From Algoriphagus sp. (GTDB lineage Bacteria > Bacteroidota > Bacteroidia > Cytophagales > Cyclobacteriaceae): a stretch of 38,526 nucleotides of DNA. Each line of letters begins with the position of its first letter. Positions within the stretch are counted from its first letter, which is position 1. The stretch is from the NCBI RefSeq assembly GCF_029254265.1, contig NZ_JAQWXX010000116.1:1-38526 (forward strand), read 5' to 3'. The notes below the pieces were generated by a model. That model was not told the origin of the DNA, ran no database searches, and saw nothing but the letters and a program-made list of their open reading frames with translations. A program made the position numbers and the translations under genes. Shown here in pieces: positions 9,316-17,948 of this stretch.

Positions 9316-10131
9316 TCAGAGTTTCTTTAACATCAGTTTGCGGTATTCCACCTTCATGGGTGGACCTACATGGACCTGCACACCTAGCAGACCGGACATC
9401 ATCCGGTTTTTGGCATCTTCATCGTGAACTTCACTCATCAGAATTCCATTTACAAAGTGCTGCATGACATTTCCTTTCACGATGAGGTGAATCTCATTCC
9501 AATCTTCTTTCTTGATTTTCGCTCCTAATTCGGCTCGATCACCAAGTTCACTTTCTAAATTCAATCCTTTCCAGGCATTTCGCTCAACAAAATCGCGGAG
9601 ATTAGTGATGTCATCAGGCTGAGAAGTAATTCGAGTTTTCTGTCCTCGATAGGCTAAAGTAGCCCGCTTTCGCTCTTCATAGTTCTGACCAGTATAGTTG
9701 ACTTTACCATCTATATCTGCCTGATAGCCTCTTAGGGCAAAAGGAACTTCCTCCACACGATCGCTTCGATAGTTAATACCAGAATTTCCTGATTCGGAAA
9801 TTCGAAATTCTGCTTTCAATTCAAAATCAGCAACCTCTCCTTCCCATATCAGGAAAGTATTTGCTTTCAATAATGTCTCAGGGGTAATAGTACCTACAAT
9901 TGCACCATCGCTTACTGTCCAGTACGTTGGATCTCCTGTCCAGCCTTTCAAAGTTTTACCATCAAAGATGGATTTAAACCCATTCTGCATAGGTTCAAAA
10001 GCAGATTCGATTGGCTCAACCTGTGAACTTTCAAACGGCTGAAAAACTGAATCAATTCCATAATACCCCAAAAGCATCAGCAGCAAAGCACCTTCAAGCA
10101 TCAAATATTTAGTGAATAGTTTGCCCATCAT
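9316..10131 (-). CDS. DUF1080 protein (3-keto-disaccharide hydrolase family)
   Basis: A 271-residue product with one N-terminal membrane anchor (residues about 9-27) and a concanavalin-like DUF1080 domain from about residue 50. Family signatures are FKSIFDGKTLKGWTG, YWTVSDGAIVG, DFELKAEFRISESGNSGINYRS, and the C-terminal GLLGVQVHVGPPMKVEYRKL. Pfam names PF06439 after an activity on 3-keto-disaccharides. Its ATG overlaps the stop of the cytochrome gene (ATGA), so the two are translationally coupled, and it is probably displayed in the periplasm. Together they suggest oxidation of a glycoside at C3 followed by cleavage. The exact substrate is inferred, not seen. Confidence 0.9.
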   Translation of the reverse strand: MMGKLFTKYLMLEGALLLMLLGYYGIDSVFQPFESSQVEPIESAFEPMQNGFKSIFDGKTLKGWTGDPTYWTVSDGAIVGTITPETLLKANTFLIWEGEVADFELKAEFRISESGNSGINYRSDRVEEVPFALRGYQADIDGKVNYTGQNYEERKRATLAYRGQKTRITSQPDDITNLRDFVERNAWKGLNLESELGDRAELGAKIKKEDWNEIHLIVKGNVMQHFVNGILMSEVHDEDAKNRMMSGLLGVQVHVGPPMKVEYRKLMLKKL

Positions 10132-12803
10132 TTCATTGCAGTTGCTTTATTCTGATAGACTTCATGATTTTCATTTCCACCTGAGATCAGGTAAGCCATC
10201 AAATCCTTCAATTCTTCTTCATTCAATCGGTTAATAATACCCGGCAGCATCGTTGAAACCTCCGAAACTTTCTTGCTTTTCACTTCCGCTTTCGCTACAG
10301 TTCGGATTACATCCGGCGCAAAAGGGTTTTGAGACACGTAGTAATTTGCATCATCTTCATTGGTCAATCGGCCTACTACAGATCCTCCAGCTTTTAGTTC
10401 CAATATGGTAGCTTCGTATTGCTCGGAAATCTCATCACTTGGATTGATAGTAGCATTTAAAATATCCTTTGCAGAGAATCTTGTTCCCAACTGACTAAGG
10501 TCTGGACCAATTATTCCTCCTTCACCTTTCATCGTATGACAAGATTGACAAAGGGTAGCCACATACATTGCCTTTCCCTTTACCAGATCTCTACCACTCA
10601 GATTTTCTACTAAAGGCAAGGCTTCCTCTACAGTCCATCTTCGCCCAGGTCCTTCGGGCTGAATAGTAGTTTCAGCCAAATCATTACCACTGCTTGTCAG
10701 CATAGCCGCTCCCGAAAGCTCATTGTATTTATCAAAATCTGCTTTGGCCACATGGGTCAAGGCCATCTTTCTCGCTCTATCAATAAACCCAACATAGCTT
10801 CGACCACCCTTATATTTGAAGGCATTCTGAATCCAAGTAAAGTATTCATCATGCAACTTGGGGGTCCAGCCAGCCTCTGCTCCTCCCAAAACTACCGCCA
10901 AATAAGTCTGTTGAGCAGGCGGTACATTGGCTAGCATATTAGCAATATCTAATCCGTATTGAGGATTTCTCATAATCAGATCAGAGGAAGATGTAAATGT
11001 CTTCTGGTAATCGGGATCATCCTTTGCGTTTTCGAGTAATGCCAAAGTTTTCTCCACCGCATCAGGCGCATCCAAATGGACCAATAATTTGCTCAGCTCA
11101 CGGTCTAGATTATTATTGTTAGCAGGGAAATTTCCATCCAAATAAGCAACCAACTGATCCTTTACATTTTTTGCTGGATCACCCTGCCGATATAGGATTA
11201 ATTCAAAAGCCCGGAGTAAATCTTGTTTTTCTTTTTCGTTAAGTTTCGAATAATCAATCCCCATTAATACCTGAATCATTGGCGTTCCGGCACCTTTTTC
11301 ACTGTGTCTTGCCAATGCAATCATAGCTTGAGTCAGTTTCACAGGGTTCTGCTCCTCTAGCGCTTTGACTTTCCAAGAATCAATTGGCTGATGCTCCAAG
11401 GCAATTCGGGCTGCATACTGCACAAAGCGATCTGCATGATCCAAATTTGCCCAGGCTTTTTCCAAACCTTCTGAAGAAGCTCCCACTTTATGGAATTCTT
11501 CAAGTTCTCTTCTCAACTTATTCTCTGCAGGAAGATCAGCAACTTGAAGTGGCTTGATATCTTTTTCAAGGTCACCATCATAATAAACTCGGTAAAGATC
11601 TGATTCCAGTCTTCTTCCACCGGTCATAAAATACATCGCCCCGTCTGGACCAATAATACCATCTGTTAAGGGTAGTGGAGAACCTGAAATAAATTCTTCT
11701 GCTTTTGCCTCATAAGTGGCACCTTTTGGCGTAAGTTCAAATGCATAGATGATTCCAAAACTCCAATCAAAAGCGTAGAGTGCCTTTTGATATTTCTCTG
11801 GGAAATTTGCACCAGTTCCAAACATCACATTGGTAGGAGAACCCTGTCCAATATTCAGTGTCGCTGGAAGATTATCTGGATAAAGCGGAGACCATTTTTG
11901 ATTACCAGTTCTCCAACCATATTCTGATCCACTCGTCACATGACAGATTCGAGTTGGTCGATACCAAGGCATTCCAAAGTCCCATTCCATGTCCGAATCA
12001 TAGGTGAAAAGATCTCCTGCTTCATTGAATGCAATATCAAATGGATTTCTATAGCCCGCAGAGATCAATTCAAAGTACGATCCATCAGGAGCAAAATTTG
12101 CAACCCAGCCTCCTGGAGCCATTCTAGAATTCGCATGTCCTCTAGGATCTTTGATCTCCGGAAATAAATTGTCCTCATTCCAAACTCGAGGAAGTCGGTA
12201 AGCATCCATTTCGGGCACGTCTACGTGATTCCCCGCCACCATGTATAGCGAATTCCCATCAGGGGAAAGCTTGATACTATGCGGACCATGCTCTCCAGGC
12301 TGACCCGTAAAAAGTTTAATTGTTGTTACGGTTTCAAACTGGTCATCACCATCCAAATCCTGAATTCGATAGAGCCCTGTACTTTCTTTAAATGTTTCAT
12401 TTCCATTATGATTAACCATCACATAGATACTATTGAAGGCATATAGTAAGCCTTGCGCATAGCCCATCCCTACTTGAGGTTCGGCGACATTCCCGATGAT
12501 CAGCTTTTCGATTTTGGGAGCCAAAGAATCCGATCCAATCTCAGGAATCTCTAATCGATAAAGAAAACCATATTGATCTGCTGTAATCAGCCGGTTTTTA
12601 TCATCAAAGGTCATGGCTACCCATGAGCCCTGATCTAAATCACCTGGGCTATAAATGTGCTCCGCTTTAAACCCTTCTGGGAGTTTGAGTTTCGCTACTT
12701 TCGGATCAAGAGGGGCAGCTTCTTCTTTTTTAGCGCAGGAAACTGCAACTGAGAGCACCACCAAACTCAGCAAGAATGTTTTTAGGAAAGAGTTTAAGGT
12801 CAT
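10128..12803 (-). CDS. Lipoprotein dehydrogenase-type beta-propeller fused to HEAT-like region and cytochrome c
   Basis: An 891-residue product. The N terminus is a lipoprotein signal (VAVSC, Cys23). Residues about 35-405 form a sorbosone/glucose-dehydrogenase-like propeller (LPEGFKAEHIYSPG, GDLFTYDSDMEWDFGMPWYRP, IIGPDGAMYFMTGGR). A helical, HEAT-like stretch follows, and a PVC-type haem-binding domain closes the protein with CQSCH at 752-756 and a probable axial Met852 in STMLPG. The architecture matches the PVC-type cytochrome / membrane-bound dehydrogenase group, abundant in Planctomycetes and also in Cytophagia, thought to oxidise sugars in the periplasm and pass electrons to a respiratory acceptor. 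It is coupled to DUF1080. It sits behind the susD terminator, so it probably has its own promoter in 12804-12926. Confidence 0.9.
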   Translation of the reverse strand: MTLNSFLKTFLLSLVVLSVAVSCAKKEEAAPLDPKVAKLKLPEGFKAEHIYSPGDLDQGSWVAMTFDDKNRLITADQYGFLYRLEIPEIGSDSLAPKIEKLIIGNVAEPQVGMGYAQGLLYAFNSIYVMVNHNGNETFKESTGLYRIQDLDGDDQFETVTTIKLFTGQPGEHGPHSIKLSPDGNSLYMVAGNHVDVPEMDAYRLPRVWNEDNLFPEIKDPRGHANSRMAPGGWVANFAPDGSYFELISAGYRNPFDIAFNEAGDLFTYDSDMEWDFGMPWYRPTRICHVTSGSEYGWRTGNQKWSPLYPDNLPATLNIGQGSPTNVMFGTGANFPEKYQKALYAFDWSFGIIYAFELTPKGATYEAKAEEFISGSPLPLTDGIIGPDGAMYFMTGGRRLESDLYRVYYDGDLEKDIKPLQVADLPAENKLRRELEEFHKVGASSEGLEKAWANLDHADRFVQYAARIALEHQPIDSWKVKALEEQNPVKLTQAMIALARHSEKGAGTPMIQVLMGIDYSKLNEKEKQDLLRAFELILYRQGDPAKNVKDQLVAYLDGNFPANNNNLDRELSKLLVHLDAPDAVEKTLALLENAKDDPDYQKTFTSSSDLIMRNPQYGLDIANMLANVPPAQQTYLAVVLGGAEAGWTPKLHDEYFTWIQNAFKYKGGRSYVGFIDRARKMALTHVAKADFDKYNELSGAAMLTSSGNDLAETTIQPEGPGRRWTVEEALPLVENLSGRDLVKGKAMYVATLCQSCHTMKGEGGIIGPDLSQLGTRFSAKDILNATINPSDEISEQYEATILELKAGGSVVGRLTNEDDANYYVSQNPFAPDVIRTVAKAEVKSKKVSEVSTMLPGIINRLNEEELKDLMAYLISGGNENHEVYQNKATAMK

Positions 12804-12926
12804 ATACTTTTGGGTTATTTGATTTCAGAAAAGGGGTTTACTGATCAGAATTTAAATGATAATCATGTATCGTTGAAGCTATTTACTTTTTATGAAATTA
12901 AAAACTGTCCTGCCATCTCATGCTTT

Positions 12927-12983
12927 AAAAAAAGTAGCCCAACCTTTTCGAAGTATTCCTTCCGAAAAAAGCTGGGCTGTACT
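12927..12983 (-). terminator. Terminator of the susC-susD operon
   Basis: On the minus strand AGCCCA pairs with TGGGCT (plus-strand arms 12936-12941 and 12973-12978) around an inner CTTTTTTCG/CGAAAAGG pairing, and the hairpin is followed by CTTTTTTT. It starts 18 bases after the susD stop. Confidence 0.8.
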
Positions 12984-13000
12984 CTGTTTATGAAAAAAAA

Positions 13001-14509
13001 TTAGAAATAAGGACTCAAATCAGATTCAACCGCCGGATAGGCATAGAATTTCTTGATATTTGTGAATGCATTGCTTCTAGGCACGGCACCTGCGATCGGT
13101 GGGTAATAATAAGCCAATGGGTTTGCTATCACTCGCTGACCATAAGGAACGATTATCTCTTGAATTCGATCCGTACGCTGGATATCAAACCAGCGCTTGT
13201 TTTCAAAAGCAAGCTCTACTCGTCTCTCCTTAAAGATGGCTTCACGAACATCAACTTGCCCTGCGGCAGTGGTATTTTCTAAACCCGCACGTTGTCTCAC
13301 TTGATTTAAGTAACCAACGGCTTCTCCAGTTTTTCCTTGCTCATTCAAAACTTCAGCCATAAATAATAACACTTCAGCATAGCGGTACACTACCCAGTTT
13401 GTCCCGTGATTATTATGCTGAGAGTGAAATTTCGCATGTTTTTTAATGTAAGGATAGTTCTTATCGTCTCTGAAGCTACCTGCTAGAAAAACATTCCCAA
13501 TTGAGGCATCCTTTCTCAAATCTCCTGGCTCATAGGCTGCAATAATATCTGGCGTAGGAATGTTGTTACCTTCTCCATCGATATTTTGCGGATTATTCGT
13601 TCCCATGATCGGCTGAAGCTCCGCTGCGCTGATTGGTCTTGGCATAAATTGGTAGATAAAGTTTCCCTGCAAGCCAGCGGCTCCTTCTAAGAACTGAACT
13701 TCAAATACCGATTCTGAATTATTCTTATTTGAAGAATTTCCAGGAAAAGCCATTTCATAGCTTGCCATCATTTGATAGCCATGAGTCAACACGGGTGCTA
13801 GAATTTGCTCCGCTTCAGTCCACTTCTTCTGATTCATGAAAACATTTGCCAATAAGGTTCTAGCTGCACCTTCAGTCACTCGACCGGGAGTCTGTTGTGC
13901 TTTTTTTGGCAAAAGAGGAACTGCTGCCTGCAAGTCTGCAATGATTTGATTATAGACTTCCGCCTCAGTAGCTAAAGGCAATGCGGCCTCTTCTCTAGCC
14001 GCTACAGGAGTCAATTGAAGTGGAACACTTCCAAAATATCGAGCTAGCTCAAAATAGGCATAGGCCCTCAGGAACAACGCTTGACCTTTTACATTGGCTT
14101 TGGCTGCCGCATCAAAATCTACATCATCAATCAAGGATAATATTTGATTGGTTCTTGCAATAATCAAGTAATCCTGCCTCCATTGATTTAATACGTGAAC
14201 ATTGGCTGTCGTACCATTGGATTCAGGAACCGAGAAATCTGCCAAATCTTCTTGATTATCAGTTGCCCCGAAAAGAACATTTCGGGCATAATACGTATTA
14301 TCTGAGTGCATTTCTGAAAGCAACCAAGCACGATCATTGATAATAGTACGCAATGGAACATAAGCAGCATTTACTGCCTGCTCAAAATCAGTTTGATTTT
14401 TGAAAAAGGTAGCCGAACTCAATTGAGTTTCCGGTACTACCGTAAGAAAGTCTTCACAGCCACTTAGCGCAAAAGCAGTCACTAAAATGGCTAGGATATA
14501 TTTTTTCAT
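13001..14509 (-). CDS. SusD/RagB family nutrient-binding lipoprotein
   Basis: The 502-residue product has a lipoprotein signal (LSGCEDF, Cys18) and SusD features: the early VVPETQLSSATFFKNQTDFEQAVNAAY-type region (13 or so residues past the Cys), tetratricopeptide-like helices in the first half (ALFLRAYAYFELARYFG), and the C-terminal segments AEVLLFMAEVLNEQGK, VRQRAG and EAIFKERRVELAFENKRWFDIQR. SusD proteins sit on the cell surface and bind glycans or other nutrients for the SusC channel. It follows susC by 45 bases and ends at a strong terminator, giving a two-gene operon. Ligand not predictable. Confidence 0.96.
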   Translation of the reverse strand: MKKYILAILVTAFALSGCEDFLTVVPETQLSSATFFKNQTDFEQAVNAAYVPLRTIINDRAWLLSEMHSDNTYYARNVLFGATDNQEDLADFSVPESNGTTANVHVLNQWRQDYLIIARTNQILSLIDDVDFDAAAKANVKGQALFLRAYAYFELARYFGSVPLQLTPVAAREEAALPLATEAEVYNQIIADLQAAVPLLPKKAQQTPGRVTEGAARTLLANVFMNQKKWTEAEQILAPVLTHGYQMMASYEMAFPGNSSNKNNSESVFEVQFLEGAAGLQGNFIYQFMPRPISAAELQPIMGTNNPQNIDGEGNNIPTPDIIAAYEPGDLRKDASIGNVFLAGSFRDDKNYPYIKKHAKFHSQHNNHGTNWVVYRYAEVLLFMAEVLNEQGKTGEAVGYLNQVRQRAGLENTTAAGQVDVREAIFKERRVELAFENKRWFDIQRTDRIQEIIVPYGQRVIANPLAYYYPPIAGAVPRSNAFTNIKKFYAYPAVESDLSPYF

Positions 14510-14554
14510 ATTTTTTCGAATTGTAAGTGAATAAATAAGGTGAAACCTCCCAGG

Positions 14555-17500
14555 TTAGAATGTTACGTTAACACCGAAAGTAATTGTACGAGGAACTGGA
14601 TAACCCGCCAAATCTACCCCTGGACTTAGGTTACCACCATCTCCTGCACCATTATTCTGCATACTAACTTCTGGATTTGATCCACCCCAATAGTCAGTAA
14701 ATACCCACACATTCTGAGCTGAACCATAAACTCTAGCAGATTTGATTGCCTTCGGTAAATTTTTGAAGGTATATCCTACGGTAATATTTCGAATCGTGAA
14801 ATAGGATGCATCCCACACAAAATTGCTATTTGGCCAGTCACGCTCAATTCCTGTGACGTTTCCGCCACCAACTGTGGTTCCAAAAATCCCAGCACCTGGA
14901 TTCTCTGGCGATCTAAAACGATCAGCCACTCTAGCAACCATATTGAATACACCGTCCAAATTTGCAGTTGAGAATAAGTGCCTCATGTAAAGCTCGTTAC
15001 CCTGAGACCCTGATGCAGTAATACTTGCATCCCAATTTTTCCAAGCGAAGTTATTGATGATTCCGTAAGTGAAGTCCGGAAATGGATTACCTATGATTGT
15101 TCGATCATCATTATCTCCACCAAACGTAATTCTACCATCCCCATTGACATCCTGTAGCTTGATACTTCCTACGGTAGATCTTCCAGGGATCACGGGAGAA
15201 TTTGCAAGGTCTTCTGCATTCGCATAATTGCCTAATTTATTTAATCCATAAAATTGGCCAAATGGCTTACCTACTTGAGTGATATGCCAACTTCCATAGA
15301 CACGATCTATTCCGTCAGCGAGCTCCAATACTTCATTTCGGTTAAAAGAAATATTTGCATTGGTGGTCCATCTGAATGATCCCGTAGTATTCACAGAAGT
15401 AAGTGAAAACTCATGTCCCCAAAACTTAATCTCTCCGATATTATCATTGAAATTGGTAAATCCGGATTCCTGAGGAATCTGCACGGCGTAAAGTAAGTTC
15501 GTGGTGTTTTTGGTATAAAAGTCATACACAAAACTGATTCGATCATCCCATAAACCTAAGTCAAAACCCAAGTCAAATTGAGCGGTGGTTTCCCATCCTA
15601 AATTCGAATTATTTAATGAAGTCACTCCAGCTCCCGGCACTACCGTATTTCCAAAAACAGCATTGATGGTATTGTTTACCAAGGCGTATTGGGTATAATT
15701 TCCAATGTTATTATTTCCTGTTACACCATAGCTAGCTCTAAGTTTGGTGAAAGAAACTGTTGAGCTACTGTTTAGAAAACCTTCATCAGAAAGCACCCAT
15801 CCCACAGAAGTGGAAGGGAAAATACCCCAACGATTATCTGCTCCAAATCGAGATGAACCATCTCCTCTTATTGAAGCTGTAAATAAATACTTACTCTTAT
15901 AATTGTATGTCAATCTGGAGAATACAGAGGTAAGTGACCATTCTTGTACCGCAGATTGTGTTCCATTTCGATTGATGTTAATAGCTCCCTGAATGGTAGG
16001 AAGTCGATCGTCAGCATATGTATCTGCCTGAATTCTGGTACGGTCACTGCGGAATCGTTGATTAGAAAAACCGAGCAACGCTTCAAAATTATGGTCTCCT
16101 ATACTTTTTCCATATGTTGCAATATTTTCATTCAACCAAGATAAATCCTGAAATTCATCCCGTATTGAAACAGCAACTGTTGGAAGGGCAACATTAATCC
16201 GATTCGTGGCTGTGGATGGATTGAAGAAAAAGAAATTAGAATTTCTCAATTCCGCATTAAATGTCGACTTGAGAGAAAGTCCCTTGATTGGCTTCCATTC
16301 CACATAGGTATTCGCCAAAACATTTAAGACTTTGGTTTCATTCGTGATTTCCTCAGCAGACCTCAACCAGTTTGGATAAGCGAAGATATTTCCAGTATTC
16401 GCAGGGAATCTATTGAACGATGTCAATTCGCCATTCTCCTCATAAATCGGCATCACCGGCCAAGTATGAAGGGCATTGAATAAAATACCTGTACCTCGTG
16501 ATCCGTCAGTTTGCGGAGTATTATCTACTACGTAGCTTGGCGCTACATTGACCCCAATATTTACTTTGTCTGAGACTGCATAATCGGTGTTCATTCGAAG
16601 AGAAAATCGTTCGTAGTCTGTATTTCGGACTACCCCTTTTTGATCAAAAAATCCTGCGATGATTGCTGTATTGACACGCTCCTTATTGGACGTGACCGTT
16701 AAATTGTAAGAAGTAATCGGAGCAGTTTCTAACATTGCACCGTACCAATCATTGTCTTGATCTCGAAAATCAGCAGGATTCTGGAAAATCTCAGGAACTG
16801 CTTGACCTGCGTCTGTGTAATATTCTTTCTTGAACTGCGCAAATTCCTCTGCGTTCAACATTTCCAATCTTCCTTTTTGAGGAACTGTCTGCCAACCTGT
16901 AAAAACGTTCAGATTAACATTCGTTTGACCTTTACTACCTTTTTTGGTAGTGATCAATACGACCCCGTTTGCAGCTCTTGAACCGTAAAGCGAAGTAGAA
17001 GCCGCATCTTTTAGAACAGTAATTTCCTGAATTTCATCAGGGTTAATTGCGTTGATATCTCCTGTGATTGGAAATCCATCCACCACGTAAAGTGGAGCGC
17101 TTCCACCAGAAACAGAAAGCTGACCCCGGATTCGAACATTCATTCCTTGACCTGGCTTTCCGGTAGTTTGATTAATCTGAACACCAGCAAGACGACCTTG
17201 AAGTTTTTGAGCAACCGAAGAAACTGGCAAATCAGCAAGTTCTTTTGCACCTACAGACTGGATTGCGCCGGTTACCTCTTTTTTAATCTGGCTACCGTAT
17301 CCTACTACCACTACTTCAGATAAATCCGACATGGATGTTTGGAGTGAAATATCATAACTCGTCTGGCCATTTTGAACTATAACTTCTCTCGCAGTATACC
17401 CGATAAAGCTTACAACCAAAATGTCACCGGGGGAAGCTTGAATGCTGAAAACTCCATCAAGATCAGTCACGGTACCTACTTGAGTACCTTTGATAATAAT

Positions 17501-17650
17501 GGTTGCCCCTGGTACAGGCTCTCCTGTCTCATCTTTTATCGTCCCAGTAATATTTGCAGACTGTGCAAATACTAAAGGGGCGGTAAATAGGATTATTAGT
17601 AACATCCCAAGCAACCGGGCAATTACTGTAGTTTGAAAATGTTTTTTCAT
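14555..17650 (-). CDS. SusC/RagA family TonB-dependent outer-membrane transporter
   Basis: A 1031-residue product with a Sec signal (cleavage near VFAQ, residue 30), an N-terminal carboxypeptidase-regulatory-like domain (ITGTIKDETGEPVPGATI to about residue 110), a VVVVGYG segment marking the TonB box region, a plug domain (LQGRLAGVQI, RIRGQLSVSGG, YVVDGFP, ASTSLYGSRAANGVVLITTKKG) and a 22-strand barrel ending in aromatic Phe (GVNVTF). There is no N-terminal anti-sigma-interacting extension, so FecI/FecR control is not suggested. It imports the substrate captured by the adjacent SusD. The gene is divergent from the 1050-residue dehydrogenase, and both share a 298-bp region with an operator-like array. 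Confidence 0.97.
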   Translation of the reverse strand: MKKHFQTTVIARLLGMLLIILFTAPLVFAQSANITGTIKDETGEPVPGATIIIKGTQVGTVTDLDGVFSIQASPGDILVVSFIGYTAREVIVQNGQTSYDISLQTSMSDLSEVVVVGYGSQIKKEVTGAIQSVGAKELADLPVSSVAQKLQGRLAGVQINQTTGKPGQGMNVRIRGQLSVSGGSAPLYVVDGFPITGDINAINPDEIQEITVLKDAASTSLYGSRAANGVVLITTKKGSKGQTNVNLNVFTGWQTVPQKGRLEMLNAEEFAQFKKEYYTDAGQAVPEIFQNPADFRDQDNDWYGAMLETAPITSYNLTVTSNKERVNTAIIAGFFDQKGVVRNTDYERFSLRMNTDYAVSDKVNIGVNVAPSYVVDNTPQTDGSRGTGILFNALHTWPVMPIYEENGELTSFNRFPANTGNIFAYPNWLRSAEEITNETKVLNVLANTYVEWKPIKGLSLKSTFNAELRNSNFFFFNPSTATNRINVALPTVAVSIRDEFQDLSWLNENIATYGKSIGDHNFEALLGFSNQRFRSDRTRIQADTYADDRLPTIQGAININRNGTQSAVQEWSLTSVFSRLTYNYKSKYLFTASIRGDGSSRFGADNRWGIFPSTSVGWVLSDEGFLNSSSTVSFTKLRASYGVTGNNNIGNYTQYALVNNTINAVFGNTVVPGAGVTSLNNSNLGWETTAQFDLGFDLGLWDDRISFVYDFYTKNTTNLLYAVQIPQESGFTNFNDNIGEIKFWGHEFSLTSVNTTGSFRWTTNANISFNRNEVLELADGIDRVYGSWHITQVGKPFGQFYGLNKLGNYANAEDLANSPVIPGRSTVGSIKLQDVNGDGRITFGGDNDDRTIIGNPFPDFTYGIINNFAWKNWDASITASGSQGNELYMRHLFSTANLDGVFNMVARVADRFRSPENPGAGIFGTTVGGGNVTGIERDWPNSNFVWDASYFTIRNITVGYTFKNLPKAIKSARVYGSAQNVWVFTDYWGGSNPEVSMQNNGAGDGGNLSPGVDLAGYPVPRTITFGVNVTF

Positions 17651-17715
17651 AAGATTGGGTTTATGTTAATAGCAATATTACTTTCTCCAAGTACCTGATT
17701 AACAACCCAGATTCT

Positions 17716-17787
17716 ATCCTGCACAATCCTGTATTTCAGTGGTTTATAAAAAAATATAAATGAAAAATTCACAGGATAGAACAGGAT
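17716..17787. promoter_or_regulatory. Four half-site operator-like array between divergent sugar genes
   Basis: Two ATCCTG copies start at 17716 and 17726, and two ACAGGAT copies start at 17771 and 17781. Within each pair the spacing is 10 bp, about one helical turn, and the two pairs face each other across 38 bp of A/T-rich DNA that includes TATAAAAAAATATAA. It lies 66 bp upstream of the susC start and 161 bp upstream of the dehydrogenase start. I infer binding by a dimeric regulator; no regulator gene is adjacent. Confidence 0.55.
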
Positions 17788-17948
17788 GGTATTCCCCATG
17801 ATTTATATATTTATAATATAAATAGGTGTGCTTACAAAAAAGTGATCATTAAGACTTGTTCACACTTTTAAAAAAAAACTATCAAATATTATTTAATTGA
17901 AATCCATCCACATTTTCGCTATAATTAGAATCTAATTTTATTCCCGAA

